From positions 1 through 64,000 of the forward strand of contig CBFHRN010000002.1 in assembly GCA_965658275.1 (NCBI GenBank): a DNA stretch of 64,000 nt. Direction: 5' to 3'. The position numbers and the translations under genes were made by a program. Source of the stretch: Croceimicrobium sp965658275. GTDB taxonomy: Bacteria > Bacteroidota > Bacteroidia > Flavobacteriales > Schleiferiaceae. Below, in pieces: positions 9,245 to 18,031 of the stretch (position 1 is the first letter of the stretch; every line of letters starts with the position of its first letter). The notes below the pieces were generated by a model that saw only the letters and a program-made list of their open reading frames with translations, made no database searches and was not told where the DNA came from.

Positions 9245-10831
9245 ATGGGTCGATTAAACTTTTTTAAATCCATCAGTCCCGCTATCGTAGGCGCTTTAAT
9301 TTTAAGTGCATGTGGTGGCGAATCCAGCAACACAACTGGATGGGCTTACAATGATTCTGACAACGGTGGTTTCTCAGTCAACACAGACTATGAAGGTCAG
9401 ATTACAGGTCCTGGTTTGGTCTTTGTAGAAGGCGGAACATTTACGATGGGTCGTGTAGAGCAAGATGTTTACCAAGATTGGGATAATATTCCCCGTAAAG
9501 TATCGGTACAGTCTTTCTATTTAGACGAAAATGAAATCACCAATACCGATTACCGCGAGTACCTTTATTGGATTCGTCGTGTTTTCGATATCGATTACTA
9601 TCCAGAAATTTTAACCAGTGCTTTACCAGACACCTTAGTGTGGCGCGATGAATTGTCTTACAACGAAATGTATGTAGAGAATTATTTCCGTCACCCAGCC
9701 TACAACTTCTATCCAGTTGTTGGAGTTAGTTGGATTCAAGCGATGAAATATTGTGCATGGCGTACAGATCGTGTCAATGAGTCTATACTTATTGAGCAAG
9801 GAATCTTCAATGAATTCCCAGATCAAAGAGATGCCGACCACTTTAATACCCAAGTATACTTGTACAAGAGTGGAGAATATACACAGCAGAACAAAAAAGG
9901 CTTAGAAGATAACAATCCTAACAGCCCTTATGGTGAAGAAGGACGTCCAGTTCGAATCGAAGATGGTATCCTTCTACCTAAATATCGTCTTCCAACGGAG
10001 GCCGAGTGGGAATATGCTGCATATGGCAACCAAGGAAACCGCATCTACAACCGCGTCGTTGATGCCAATAAATTTACTTGGAATGGTGGATCGGCTCGTA
10101 ACCCTGAATCAGCACAGCGTGGTGACATGCTTGCGAACTTTAAGCGCGGTCGTGGCGACTTCATGGGAACCGGCGGTTGGTTAAACGACCAAGCGGCAAC
10201 GACCATGCAGGTTAAATTCTACCCTCCGAATGATTATGGTTTATATGACATGGCTGGTAACGTAGCGGAGTGGGTAATGGATGTTTATCGCCCTCTTTCA
10301 CTTGAAGACATGCGAGGTTTAAATCCATACCGTGGTAACCAATTCCAAACATGGGATAAAGATTACCAAGGACTCGGAGCATTAGAAGTATTGCAAGAGC
10401 CTCAGTATGCTGGCGACTCAAGCATTGTTGCCCTTCCTGGTGAGCTTCCTAAGCGCTCGGTTAATGAAGAAGAAAACCTTAATCGTCGTAACTATAAAAA
10501 ATCGGACTACCGCGATCATATTGATGGAGATAAACAATCTTCTATCTACTACGAGACCGAAACTGAAGAAGGAACTCCGTTAATGTACGACTATGCTGCT
10601 ACTACCTTAGTTGGAAACACCACTCGTGTGTACAAAGGTGGAAGTTGGAAAGACAACGCATATTGGTTAAGTCCAGGCACGCGTCGCTTCCTAGAAGAAG
10701 ATCAGTCCACTGACTTCATTGGTTTCCGTTGTGCGATGGATCGTGTTGGATTCCAAAACTTGGAAGAAGACCGAGACAAATACGGCAAGAAACCGAAGCA
10801 CGACAAGTTCGAACGATATCGTTATAATTAA
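9245..10831 (+). CDS. gldJ: Gliding motility / T9SS lipoprotein GldJ
   Basis: Essential outer-membrane-associated lipoprotein of the gliding and type IX secretion machinery, with a formylglycine-generating-enzyme (SUMF1-like) fold. The signal peptide ends in the lipobox LSAC with C23. The FGE-like domain spans about residues 55-510: VEGGTFTMGR near the start, NEITNTDYREYL, LPTEAEWEYAAYGN, GLYDMAGNVAEWVMD, VYKGGSWKD, and the closing FIGFRCAMD. Length 528 is in the usual GldJ range. In known Flavobacteria gldJ lies beside porU and porV, which supports the call. A strong terminator follows 10 bases after the stop. Confidence 0.92.
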   Translation: MGRLNFFKSISPAIVGALILSACGGESSNTTGWAYNDSDNGGFSVNTDYEGQITGPGLVFVEGGTFTMGRVEQDVYQDWDNIPRKVSVQSFYLDENEITNTDYREYLYWIRRVFDIDYYPEILTSALPDTLVWRDELSYNEMYVENYFRHPAYNFYPVVGVSWIQAMKYCAWRTDRVNESILIEQGIFNEFPDQRDADHFNTQVYLYKSGEYTQQNKKGLEDNNPNSPYGEEGRPVRIEDGILLPKYRLPTEAEWEYAAYGNQGNRIYNRVVDANKFTWNGGSARNPESAQRGDMLANFKRGRGDFMGTGGWLNDQAATTMQVKFYPPNDYGLYDMAGNVAEWVMDVYRPLSLEDMRGLNPYRGNQFQTWDKDYQGLGALEVLQEPQYAGDSSIVALPGELPKRSVNEEENLNRRNYKKSDYRDHIDGDKQSSIYYETETEEGTPLMYDYAATTLVGNTTRVYKGGSWKDNAYWLSPGTRRFLEEDQSTDFIGFRCAMDRVGFQNLEEDRDKYGKKPKHDKFERYRYN

Positions 10832-10840
10832 GATATTTAA

Positions 10841-10867
10841 CCCTGACAAAAACGTCAGGGTTTTTTT
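10841..10867 (+). terminator. Terminator of gldJ abutting the murF start codon
   Basis: Perfect seven-pair stem (ccctgac / gtcaggg; arms 10841-10847 and 10854-10860) with a six-base loop, followed by seven T. The T run ends at 10867 and the murF ATG begins at 10868. Confidence 0.85.
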
Positions 10868-12148
10868 ATGACTATTCAAGAAATCTATCAACTGTACCAA
10901 CCCTCTGCCGGCGTAAGTACAGATACTCGAAACATCCAAAAAGGACAACTTTTCTTTGCATTAAAAGGCGATAACTTTAATGGCAATAAATTCGCATCCC
11001 AAGCAATTGAGTCAGGAGCCGCTTATGCGATAATCGACGAAGCTGACTACAAATCTGAAAGATGCATCTTAGTGGATAATGCTTTAGCTTGTCTCCAAAA
11101 TTTAGCAAGATATCATCGTCAGCAGCTAAGTATTCCTTTTATTGGCTTGACGGGAAGTAATGGTAAAACCACCAGTAAAGAACTTGTGGCGGCCGCCTTA
11201 TCCAAAGGCTTTAAAGTTGGCTTCACTCAAGGTAACCTAAATAATCACATCGGTGTACCTCTTAGCATTCTTAACTTGCCGGTAGATGCGCAAATTGCAA
11301 TTATTGAAATGGGCGCTAATGCTCAAAAGGAAATTGAGTTTTTAAGCTCTATTAGCTTACCTGACATTGGTTTTATTACTAATTATGGCAAGGCTCATCT
11401 CGAGGGCTTCGGAGGACCTGAAGGGGTTGTAAAAGGTAAAAGTGAGCTCTTCGATAATCTACGAAAGCATAATAAGATGGCTTGGGTTAATATCGAGGAT
11501 TCCATTCAAATCGAAAAGAGTAAAGGCATTACACAAAAAACCTACGGCCCCAGGGAAATAGCAGACTTTTCTGTATATCCAATAGAAAGTAAAGATGCCT
11601 TCGTACGGGTTAAGTTTCAAGATACCGAAATCCACTCTCAACTAACAGGTGACTATAATTTTAGTAATCTGGCTATCGCCATAAGCTTAGCTTCCCATTT
11701 TGGATTAAGCGCTGAAACTATAAAGGCCGGGATTGAATCTTACCAACCAACCAATAATCGGTCACAGTTAGAAGCGGGAATTAAGAACCTTCTCCTAAAA
11801 GACTATTACAATGCCAATCCATCAAGTATGGATGCCGCATTAACCAATTTTAAAAGCCTTCGAGAGAAATCCCAAGAAGATAAATGGGTCATTTTAGGCG
11901 ATATGTTTGAGATGGGAGACTATGAGGCCGAAGAGCATCAGAAGATATGCAATATGGCCCTCTCACAGAATTATGGGAAATGCATCCTAGTAGGACAGGC
12001 ATTTTCGGCCACCGAAGGTGATGCTTTAAAATTCGAAACTACCCTCGAACTTATAAGTTGGCTTCGGGCGGAGAAACCAGAAAACAAATTAATCTTAATA
12101 AAAGGAAGCAGAGGAATGCGTCTTGAAGGGGCCGCCGAAATTCTTTAA
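10868..12148 (+). CDS. murF: UDP-N-acetylmuramoyl-tripeptide--D-alanyl-D-alanine ligase
   Basis: Last cytoplasmic amino-acid addition in peptidoglycan synthesis: ATP-dependent ligation of D-Ala-D-Ala to the UDP-MurNAc tripeptide. 426 residues. The N-terminal substrate domain starts with the conserved GVSTDTR and FFALKG segments, so the ATG at 10868 must be right. The P-loop GLTGSNGKTT is at residues 93-102, IIEMGANAQKEI follows, and the C-terminal ligase domain has LLKDYYNANPSSM and ILGDMFEMG. The start codon directly follows the terminator U-tract of gldJ, leaving no leader sequence between them. The gene ends at a bidirectional terminator. Confidence 0.94.
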   Translation: MTIQEIYQLYQPSAGVSTDTRNIQKGQLFFALKGDNFNGNKFASQAIESGAAYAIIDEADYKSERCILVDNALACLQNLARYHRQQLSIPFIGLTGSNGKTTSKELVAAALSKGFKVGFTQGNLNNHIGVPLSILNLPVDAQIAIIEMGANAQKEIEFLSSISLPDIGFITNYGKAHLEGFGGPEGVVKGKSELFDNLRKHNKMAWVNIEDSIQIEKSKGITQKTYGPREIADFSVYPIESKDAFVRVKFQDTEIHSQLTGDYNFSNLAIAISLASHFGLSAETIKAGIESYQPTNNRSQLEAGIKNLLLKDYYNANPSSMDAALTNFKSLREKSQEDKWVILGDMFEMGDYEAEEHQKICNMALSQNYGKCILVGQAFSATEGDALKFETTLELISWLRAEKPENKLILIKGSRGMRLEGAAEIL

Positions 12149-12152
12149 ACAA

Positions 12153-12180
12153 AAAAAGCCTCTCCTTGGAGAGGCTTTTT
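12153..12180. terminator. Bidirectional terminator between murF and the acyl-CoA dehydrogenase
   Basis: Perfect inverted repeat AAAAAGCCTCTCC / GGAGAGGCTTTTT around a two-base centre, flanked by A on the left and T on the right. It can end transcription of murF (plus) and of the convergent acyl-CoA dehydrogenase gene (minus). Confidence 0.9.
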
Positions 12181-12199
12181 AATTATAGCTATACTGCAA

Positions 12200-13342
12200 T
12201 TAGTCTTTTAAGATTGCTCTTGAAATTACAATGCGCTGAATTTCCGAAGTACCTTCATAAATCTGAGTAATTTTTGCATCACGCATTAATCGCTCTACAT
12301 GATACTCCTTTACGTATCCGTAACCACCATGCACTTGGACTGCTTCAACGGTCGTTTTCATGGCGACTTCTGAGGCATAAAGCTTGGCCATAGCACTTTC
12401 TTTATCGAAAGGCATACCGTTATCCTTCAACCAGGCAGCACGTAGTACCATCAAGCGAGCAGCATCAATCTCAGTAGCCATATCAGCGAGTTTGAAACCA
12501 ACACCCTGGTGTTTTCCGATTTCCTTACCGAAGGTTTTACGTTCCTTAGCATACTTTACTGCAAGTTCGTAAGCACCGCTAGCAATACCTAAGGCCTGAG
12601 CTGCAATACCAATGCGACCTCCATTTAACACCATCATAGCGAACTTAAAGCCAAATCCTTCTTCACCGATACGATTAGCTTTAGGAACTTTCACATCCTG
12701 GAACATTAAAGAATGCGTATCAGATCCACGGATACCCATTTTGTCCTCTTTCTTTCCTACCACGAAACCTTCCATTTCGCGCTCTACGATAAGACAGTTA
12801 ATCCCACGATGACCCTTTTCTAGGTCGGTTTGAGCCATTACCAAGTAAACAGAAGCAGAATTACCGTTGGTAATCCAGTTTTTGTTACCATTTAATAAGT
12901 AATAATCCCCTTTATCTTCTGCCGTCGTCTTTTGAGAAGTAGCGTCCGACCCTGCTTCAGGCTCTGACAAGCAGAAAGCACCAATAATTTCACCTGCGGC
13001 CAATGGCTTCAAGTATTTTTCCTTTTGCTCTTCCGTACCGAATTTCTCTAATCCCCAGCAAACCAAGCTATTATTTACAGACATGGCTACCGAAGCCGAA
13101 GCATCGATTTTTGAGATTTCTTCCATAGCAAGTACATACGAAATGGTATCCATTCCGGCTCCATTGTACTTAGGATCCACCATCATGCCCATAAAACCGA
13201 GCTCTCCCATCTTCTTAACTTGCTCAGCAGGAAACTGTTGCTTTTCATCGCGCTCAATAACGCCAGGTAACAACTCGTTTTGTGCAAACTCACGAGCTGC
13301 CTGCTGAATCATCAAATGCTCCTCTGTTAATTCAAAATTCAT
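12200..13342 (-). CDS. Acyl-CoA dehydrogenase (short/medium-chain type)
   Basis: FAD-dependent alpha,beta-dehydrogenation of acyl-CoA esters, the first step of beta-oxidation or branched-chain amino acid breakdown. The ATG at 13342 gives MNFELTEEHLMIQ, the typical family start, and 380 residues. The frame extends upstream to 13387 without family similarity. Motifs: FCLSEPEAGSDA and WITNGN for FAD and substrate binding, then VQVHGGYGYVKEYHVERLMR, then YEGTSEIQR, whose Glu is the usual catalytic base of butyryl/short-chain enzymes. Exact chain-length preference cannot be read from the sequence. A good -7 box lies upstream. Confidence 0.92.
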   Translation of the reverse strand: MNFELTEEHLMIQQAAREFAQNELLPGVIERDEKQQFPAEQVKKMGELGFMGMMVDPKYNGAGMDTISYVLAMEEISKIDASASVAMSVNNSLVCWGLEKFGTEEQKEKYLKPLAAGEIIGAFCLSEPEAGSDATSQKTTAEDKGDYYLLNGNKNWITNGNSASVYLVMAQTDLEKGHRGINCLIVEREMEGFVVGKKEDKMGIRGSDTHSLMFQDVKVPKANRIGEEGFGFKFAMMVLNGGRIGIAAQALGIASGAYELAVKYAKERKTFGKEIGKHQGVGFKLADMATEIDAARLMVLRAAWLKDNGMPFDKESAMAKLYASEVAMKTTVEAVQVHGGYGYVKEYHVERLMRDAKITQIYEGTSEIQRIVISRAILKD

Positions 13343-13384
13343 ATCAATTCTTATTAATCTTGTAGGGTCCGTTTTAACGGATGG

Positions 13385-13392
13385 CAAAGTTA
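13385..13392 (-). promoter_or_regulatory. -7 promoter box for the acyl-CoA dehydrogenase
   Basis: Minus-strand TAACTTTG is an exact TAnnTTTG match, 42 bases before the ATG at 13342. It supports that start over the longer frame, whose first codon would lie at the box. Confidence 0.55.
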
Positions 13393-13398
13393 AGCTTT

Positions 13399-14478
13399 AT
13401 GGTGCAAAATCTTAATAAACAGAATCAATTCCGCGTCTTAGGACTAATGTCGGGAACCTCCATAGATGGGTTAGACCTCTGCTTAGTAGATTTCCATTGG
13501 GATGATTCTTGGAATTTCAAGATTTTAACTTGCAACACCATTCCCTACAGCGCAGAATGGGAACAAAAACTTCATTTTAAAAAACTGCCAGAGCAGGACT
13601 TAACCAAATTAGACTCCGACTACGGCCAATTACTGGGTTCCTCTGTAAATCAATTCCTAGAAAAAAATAAAATCGATGGCCAAAGCATTGACTTTATTGC
13701 TTCACATGGACATACCTGGTATCATCAGCCAGCGGAAGGAATAAGTTTGCAAATTGGAAACGGCCCCGAACTATACCGCGAAACCGGAATCCCGGTGATA
13801 TGCGATTTCCGAAAAGCCGATGTTGAGCTAGGTGGACAAGGTGCACCGCTAGTGCCCATCGGAGATCGAGACTTATTTTCAGACTTTGACGCCTGTCTAA
13901 ACCTTGGCGGATTTGCCAATATCAGCTTTGATTCGCAGGAATCAAGAATTGCTTTTGATATTGCTCCCTGTAATTTACCAATTAACTACTACTGTCAGAA
14001 ATTGGGTTTGCCCTTCGATGATGAAGGCTATATAGCCGCAAGCCATAATTCCAAGACGAAGCTTTTAAACCATTTAAACCAAATTGATTATTATCAGCAA
14101 CCTGCTCCTAAGAGTCTTGGAGTAGAATGGCTTCAAGAAAATATTCTTTCACTTTTAGATTCTTCAGGCGAAAGCCCCGAAACTCTAATTGCCACCATTA
14201 CAAAACATAGCGCCTATCAAATTGCCCAAAACCTTAATAAATACGCTGTAAAAAGAGTCCTCCTAAGTGGTGGTGGCACTAAAAATCAATGCCTAATTGA
14301 TAGTATTGGTATTTACACCAATTGCGAACTTATTATTGCCGATGAACCCTTGAATAGCTTTAAAGAGGCCTTAATCTTCGCCTATCTTGGGCTTTTACGT
14401 CGATTAAATCAGAATAATATCCTAGCTTCTGTTACCGGAGCCCCTTACGATCATTCCAGCGGGGTTCTTTATCCCTAA
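13399..14478 (+). CDS. anmK: Anhydro-N-acetylmuramic acid kinase
   Basis: Peptidoglycan-recycling kinase: opens the 1,6-anhydro ring of anhydro-MurNAc and phosphorylates it to MurNAc-6-phosphate. The diagnostic phosphate-binding motif GLMSGTSIDGLDLCL is near the N terminus. GQGAPLVPIGDRDLF and NLGGFANIS are typical of the AnmK branch of the ASKHA fold, and LLSGGGTKN is near the end. An ATG at 13381 also lies in frame, but the ATG at 13399 gives the usual short lead before GLMSGT (359 residues) and avoids the divergent promoter. A following etherase gene (murQ) is not adjacent. Confidence 0.92.
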   Translation: MVQNLNKQNQFRVLGLMSGTSIDGLDLCLVDFHWDDSWNFKILTCNTIPYSAEWEQKLHFKKLPEQDLTKLDSDYGQLLGSSVNQFLEKNKIDGQSIDFIASHGHTWYHQPAEGISLQIGNGPELYRETGIPVICDFRKADVELGGQGAPLVPIGDRDLFSDFDACLNLGGFANISFDSQESRIAFDIAPCNLPINYYCQKLGLPFDDEGYIAASHNSKTKLLNHLNQIDYYQQPAPKSLGVEWLQENILSLLDSSGESPETLIATITKHSAYQIAQNLNKYAVKRVLLSGGGTKNQCLIDSIGIYTNCELIIADEPLNSFKEALIFAYLGLLRRLNQNNILASVTGAPYDHSSGVLYP

Positions 14479-14518
14479 ATCATAAGGTTTATTTAATAAT
14501 AAGAGCTTTCGGTTTTCT

Positions 14519-14526
14519 TACTTTTG
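14519..14526 (+). promoter_or_regulatory. -7 promoter box for the amino-acid dehydrogenase gene
   Basis: TACTTTTG matches TAnnTTTG exactly. It ends 20 bases before the ATG at 14547. The upstream in-frame GTG at 14526 overlaps the box, so it cannot be the start if this promoter is used. Confidence 0.55.
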
Positions 14527-14546
14527 TGACCGCTCAAAAAAGCTCA

Positions 14547-15773
14547 ATGAAAGACTTACTTAAATTATACGAAAGTAAGCCAGCGGAAATTGTATTCCAT
14601 TGGCATGATAGTGAAACCACCGCAGAAGGATGGGTTGTAATTAACTCCTTAAGAGGAGGTGCCGCTGGCGGCGGGACTCGAATGCGGGAAGGCTTAAACG
14701 AACATGAAGTTCTGAGTCTAGCCAAAACCATGGAAATTAAATTTACCGTTGCTGGTCCGGCAATTGGCGGCGCAAAAAGCGGCATCAATTTTAACCCCGC
14801 CGACCCTCGGAAAAAAGGAGTGTTGGAACGCTGGTACAAAGCCGTAAAACCGCTGCTTAAAAATTATTACGGCACTGGTGGTGACCTAAATGTGGATGAA
14901 ATCCATGAAGTTATTCCTATAACCTCCAAACTAGGTATTGAACATCCCCAAGAAGGAGTTTTAATGGGTCATTTCCAACCAAATACGGAGTCTAAAACTC
15001 AAAAGATTAAGCAACTTCAAGACGGCGTTCTACTGCCCGTTCATAAAGAAAGCCTTACTCCTGGCGATGCTGGAAAATATACCGTTGCAGATCTTATTAC
15101 CGGATATGGAACTGCGGAAAGTGTTCGTCACTTTTACGACATCTATGGAGGTGAGGTAAAAGGAAAACGTGTGATCATCCAAGGCTGGGGTAATGTTGCT
15201 TCGGCAGCCGCTTTTTATTTAGCAAAAGAAGGTGCCAAAATCGTGGGCATCATTGATCGTGTAGGTGGATTAATTAACGAGGATGGTTTTAGTTATGAGG
15301 AAATTGTAGAGCTATACAATGCCCGAAAAGGCAATTACCTTATTGCAAATAAGCTCATTCCTTTTGAAGAAGTTAATGGTACTATTTGGAGTATTGGCGC
15401 TGAAATTTTTATTCCAGCTGCTGCCTCTAGACTTATAAGCAAAGATCATTTGGACCAAATGATTGCCGGTGGATTAGAAGTGATTTCTTCTGGAGCCAAT
15501 GTACCTTTTGCAGACAACGAGATATTTTACGGACCGATTGCAGAGTATGCTGATCAAAAAGTATCCTGTATTCCGGACTTTATTTCGAACTGTGGGATGG
15601 CGCGCGTGTTTGGTTATTTAATGCAAAACAACATTGACTTAAGTGATAAAGGAATTTTTGGAGATACTTCAAAAGTTATCCGTCAAGCTCTTGTTGACAC
15701 CCATAACTTGAGCAGCTCCAAATTAGAGCTCACAAAAACGGCTTATGAAATTGCTTTAAAACAATTAATCTAA
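14547..15773 (+). CDS. Glu/Leu/Phe/Val dehydrogenase family protein
   Basis: NAD(P)-dependent oxidative deamination of an amino acid to its 2-oxo acid. The ATG at 14547 is chosen (408 residues, MKDLLKLYESKP); the frame runs up to a GTG at 14526. The catalytic core GPAIGGAKSGINFNP holds the substrate lysine of the family, with GTGGDLNVDE following. The Rossmann domain has IQGWGNVASAAAFYLAKEGA. Leucine/valine and glutamate dehydrogenases share these features, and I cannot name the substrate with confidence. The nhaD gene follows only 9 bases downstream, so the two are probably co-transcribed. Confidence 0.85.
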   Translation: MKDLLKLYESKPAEIVFHWHDSETTAEGWVVINSLRGGAAGGGTRMREGLNEHEVLSLAKTMEIKFTVAGPAIGGAKSGINFNPADPRKKGVLERWYKAVKPLLKNYYGTGGDLNVDEIHEVIPITSKLGIEHPQEGVLMGHFQPNTESKTQKIKQLQDGVLLPVHKESLTPGDAGKYTVADLITGYGTAESVRHFYDIYGGEVKGKRVIIQGWGNVASAAAFYLAKEGAKIVGIIDRVGGLINEDGFSYEEIVELYNARKGNYLIANKLIPFEEVNGTIWSIGAEIFIPAAASRLISKDHLDQMIAGGLEVISSGANVPFADNEIFYGPIAEYADQKVSCIPDFISNCGMARVFGYLMQNNIDLSDKGIFGDTSKVIRQALVDTHNLSSSKLELTKTAYEIALKQLI

Positions 15774-15782
15774 TTACGATTT

Positions 15783-17186
15783 ATGTACACTTTAATGTTA
15801 GTGGTTTTTGTGCTAGGATATCTAGCCATTGCTTTAGAACATAATATTCATATCGACAAGGCGGCATCTGCATTAATCACAGGTACACTTTGTTGGGCCC
15901 TGTATGTAATTGGGGCCGAAGGAATTGTAGACTTTAATAGCATACCGCATTTCCTACTCGATATGTTCGGGGAAGAAAAGAACATCACAGATCAAAGTGC
16001 TGTAGTTACTCACTATGTAACCCACTTCCAAATTCTAGAACATCTAGGCGAAATTGCCTCCATACTATTTTTCCTAATGGGTGCCATGACCATTGTGGAA
16101 CTTGTGGATGCACATGAAGGCTTCGCCGTAATCACCGACCGAATTAAAACTACCAGTCGACTAAAGTTAATTTGGATCATCTGTATCCTTACTTTCTTCT
16201 TTTCAGCCGCTTTAGACAACCTAACCACCTCCATTGTAATGGTTTCCTTACTTAAAAAATTGGTTGATGATAAACAAGATCGGTGGCTGTTTGCGGGCAT
16301 GGTGGTTATTGCTGCTAATGCAGGTGGCGCCTGGTCTCCAATTGGCGATGTAACGACTACAATGTTATGGATCGGCGGCCAAATTACAGCTGGTGCTGTG
16401 ATCACCAAATTGATTCTTCCCAGTTTAGTGGCTATCATCGTTCCCTTGCTGGTACTTAGCCCAAGAATGAAGGGAAATGTAAAAAGACCGATCAAAGCAG
16501 AAGGAAAAGAGCATTATATCAACCCCACTACTGAAAGAGAACGCAATACTGTTTTCACCGTTGGTGTGCTCGGACTCCTATTCGTACCCATTTTTAAAAC
16601 CTACACGCACCTACCTCCTTTTATGGGAATGATGATGAGTTTAGGGGTTTTATGGATGGTTACTGAGATTATGCATCGCAGTAAAAACCGAGAGACAAAA
16701 TCAAAACTTTCGGTAATTGGTGTTTTACGGAAAATTGATACCGCAAGTGTTTTGTTTTTCTTGGGTATTCTTTTAGCCGTGGCTAGTCTGCAGTCGGCGG
16801 GGCAATTGGCAGAGTTGGCTAATGGGCTCGATCAATCTATTGGCACTTCCACTGAATCGGGTGTTTATTCCGTAGGACTTATCATAGGTGTTTTATCAGC
16901 GATTGTTGATAATGTACCTTTAGTAGCCGCCTCAATGGGTATGTATGATATCAATCCAATGATGGGACAACTATTCTCTACAGATGGACTTTTCTGGGAG
17001 TTTCTAGCTTATTGCGCAGGAACAGGAGGTAGCGCCTTAATCATTGGTTCGGCTGCTGGTGTTGCGGTAATGGGTTTAGAAAACATCTCTTTTGGATGGT
17101 ATCTCAAAAAGATTAGCCTGCTGGCACTTCTGGGCTATTTAGCCGGAGCGGGAGTTTACATCCTACAAATGAGCTTCTTACACTAA
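15783..17186 (+). CDS. nhaD: Na+/H+ antiporter, NhaD family
   Basis: Inner-membrane sodium:proton exchanger of the ion transporter superfamily, used for pH and sodium homeostasis in marine and alkaliphilic bacteria. 467 residues with about 11-12 hydrophobic helices from the first residues (LMLVVFVLGYLAIALEH). Conserved family segments are SAALDNLTTSIVM, AANAGGAWSPIGDVTTTMLW and AIVDNVPLVAASMGMY, whose buried acidic and polar residues are typical of NhaD. It lies 9 bases after the amino-acid dehydrogenase and ends at a strong terminator. Confidence 0.9.
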   Translation: MYTLMLVVFVLGYLAIALEHNIHIDKAASALITGTLCWALYVIGAEGIVDFNSIPHFLLDMFGEEKNITDQSAVVTHYVTHFQILEHLGEIASILFFLMGAMTIVELVDAHEGFAVITDRIKTTSRLKLIWIICILTFFFSAALDNLTTSIVMVSLLKKLVDDKQDRWLFAGMVVIAANAGGAWSPIGDVTTTMLWIGGQITAGAVITKLILPSLVAIIVPLLVLSPRMKGNVKRPIKAEGKEHYINPTTERERNTVFTVGVLGLLFVPIFKTYTHLPPFMGMMMSLGVLWMVTEIMHRSKNRETKSKLSVIGVLRKIDTASVLFFLGILLAVASLQSAGQLAELANGLDQSIGTSTESGVYSVGLIIGVLSAIVDNVPLVAASMGMYDINPMMGQLFSTDGLFWEFLAYCAGTGGSALIIGSAAGVAVMGLENISFGWYLKKISLLALLGYLAGAGVYILQMSFLH

Positions 17187-17205
17187 GATTCCTATACAAT
17201 TTTTG

Positions 17206-17233
17206 AAAAGCAGACTTCGGTCTGCTTTTTTTA
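17206..17233 (+). terminator. Terminator after nhaD
   Basis: Stem AAAGCAGAC / GTCTGCTTT around a TTCG tetraloop (17216-17219), followed by a T run. It lies 20 bases after the nhaD stop. Confidence 0.88.
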
Positions 17234-17298
17234 TCCCATTAACCCTCGCTTGTTAATTTCTCTTGCCGAGCACATACTGCTGCAGGCGCGGAGGCCGT

Positions 17299-17306
17299 TA
17301 TATTTA
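17299..17306 (+). promoter_or_regulatory. Possible -7 box for exbB-exbD-tonB-folC
   Basis: TATATTTA differs from TAnnTTTG at the last base and ends 19 bases before the exbB ATG at 17326. Confidence 0.35.
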
Positions 17307-17325
17307 CGACAATTAAAAATTGTAC

Positions 17326-18030
17326 ATGAAACTACCGATTCTACAAATCGAAATGTCTGGGGCCGCAGCTGATAGCTTAGCTCAAGAACCTACTGAAAAA
17401 ACATTAAGCATTATTGACTTAATCTTTAGTGGTGGGCCTGGGGGCATCCTCATCATGACGGTCCTTTTTGTTTTATCCATTATTGCCGTCTACATTTTCA
17501 TTGAACGCTGGGGCGCGATTAAAAAAGCTAACCAAATGGATGAAAACTTCATGTACGGCATCAAAAACAATGTTGTAAACGGAAATTTAGCAGAAGCTCA
17601 GAACCTTTGTACTCAGGAAGATACTCCAGCAGCGCATATGATTGCTAAAGGAATATCTCGGATTGGCAAGCCCTTAAAGGACATTAGCGCTGCTATTGAA
17701 AATACGGGTAAGCTTGAAGTTTCTCAGCTCGAAAAAAACTTACCCACTCTGGCGACAATTGCAGGCGCCGCTCCGATGATTGGATTTTTAGGAACGGTTA
17801 TAGGTATGATTCTCGCCTTTCACGAAATGGCAGCAGCTGGTGGTCAAATTGATATTGAAATGCTTGCTGAAGGTATTTATACGGCTATGACTACTACAGT
17901 TGCTGGTTTAGCGGTTGGTATTATAGCTTACCTCGGCTACAATATCCTCGTGAGTAAGGTTGAAAAAACCGTTTACAATATGGAGGTAAGAGCCACCGAG
18001 TTTCTAGACTTATTAAACGAACCCGCTTAG
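17326..18030 (+). CDS. exbB: MotA/TolQ/ExbB proton channel family protein
   Basis: Inner-membrane proton-channel subunit that, with ExbD, uses the proton motive force to drive a TonB-type transducer. The ATG at 17326 is preferred over a TTG at 17320. The 234-residue protein has a first membrane helix about residues 36-58 (GILIMTVLFVLSIIAVYIF) and the MotA_ExbB domain in the second half (TIAGAAPMIGFLGTVIGMI, then TTTVAGLAVGIIAYLGYNIL). First gene of an exbB-exbD-tonB-folC operon; exbD starts one base after its stop. Confidence 0.9.
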   Translation: MKLPILQIEMSGAAADSLAQEPTEKTLSIIDLIFSGGPGGILIMTVLFVLSIIAVYIFIERWGAIKKANQMDENFMYGIKNNVVNGNLAEAQNLCTQEDTPAAHMIAKGISRIGKPLKDISAAIENTGKLEVSQLEKNLPTLATIAGAAPMIGFLGTVIGMILAFHEMAAAGGQIDIEMLAEGIYTAMTTTVAGLAVGIIAYLGYNILVSKVEKTVYNMEVRATEFLDLLNEPA

Positions 18031-18031
18031 T

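Noticed and set aside
13343..13387. Acyl-CoA dehydrogenase start at 13387
   Set aside because: The family starts at the Met at 13342, and a -7 box at 13385-13392 would overlap the longer frame.
16013..16495. 160-codon minus-strand frame inside nhaD
   Set aside because: Antisense to a full NhaD protein; the composition follows the opposite strand.
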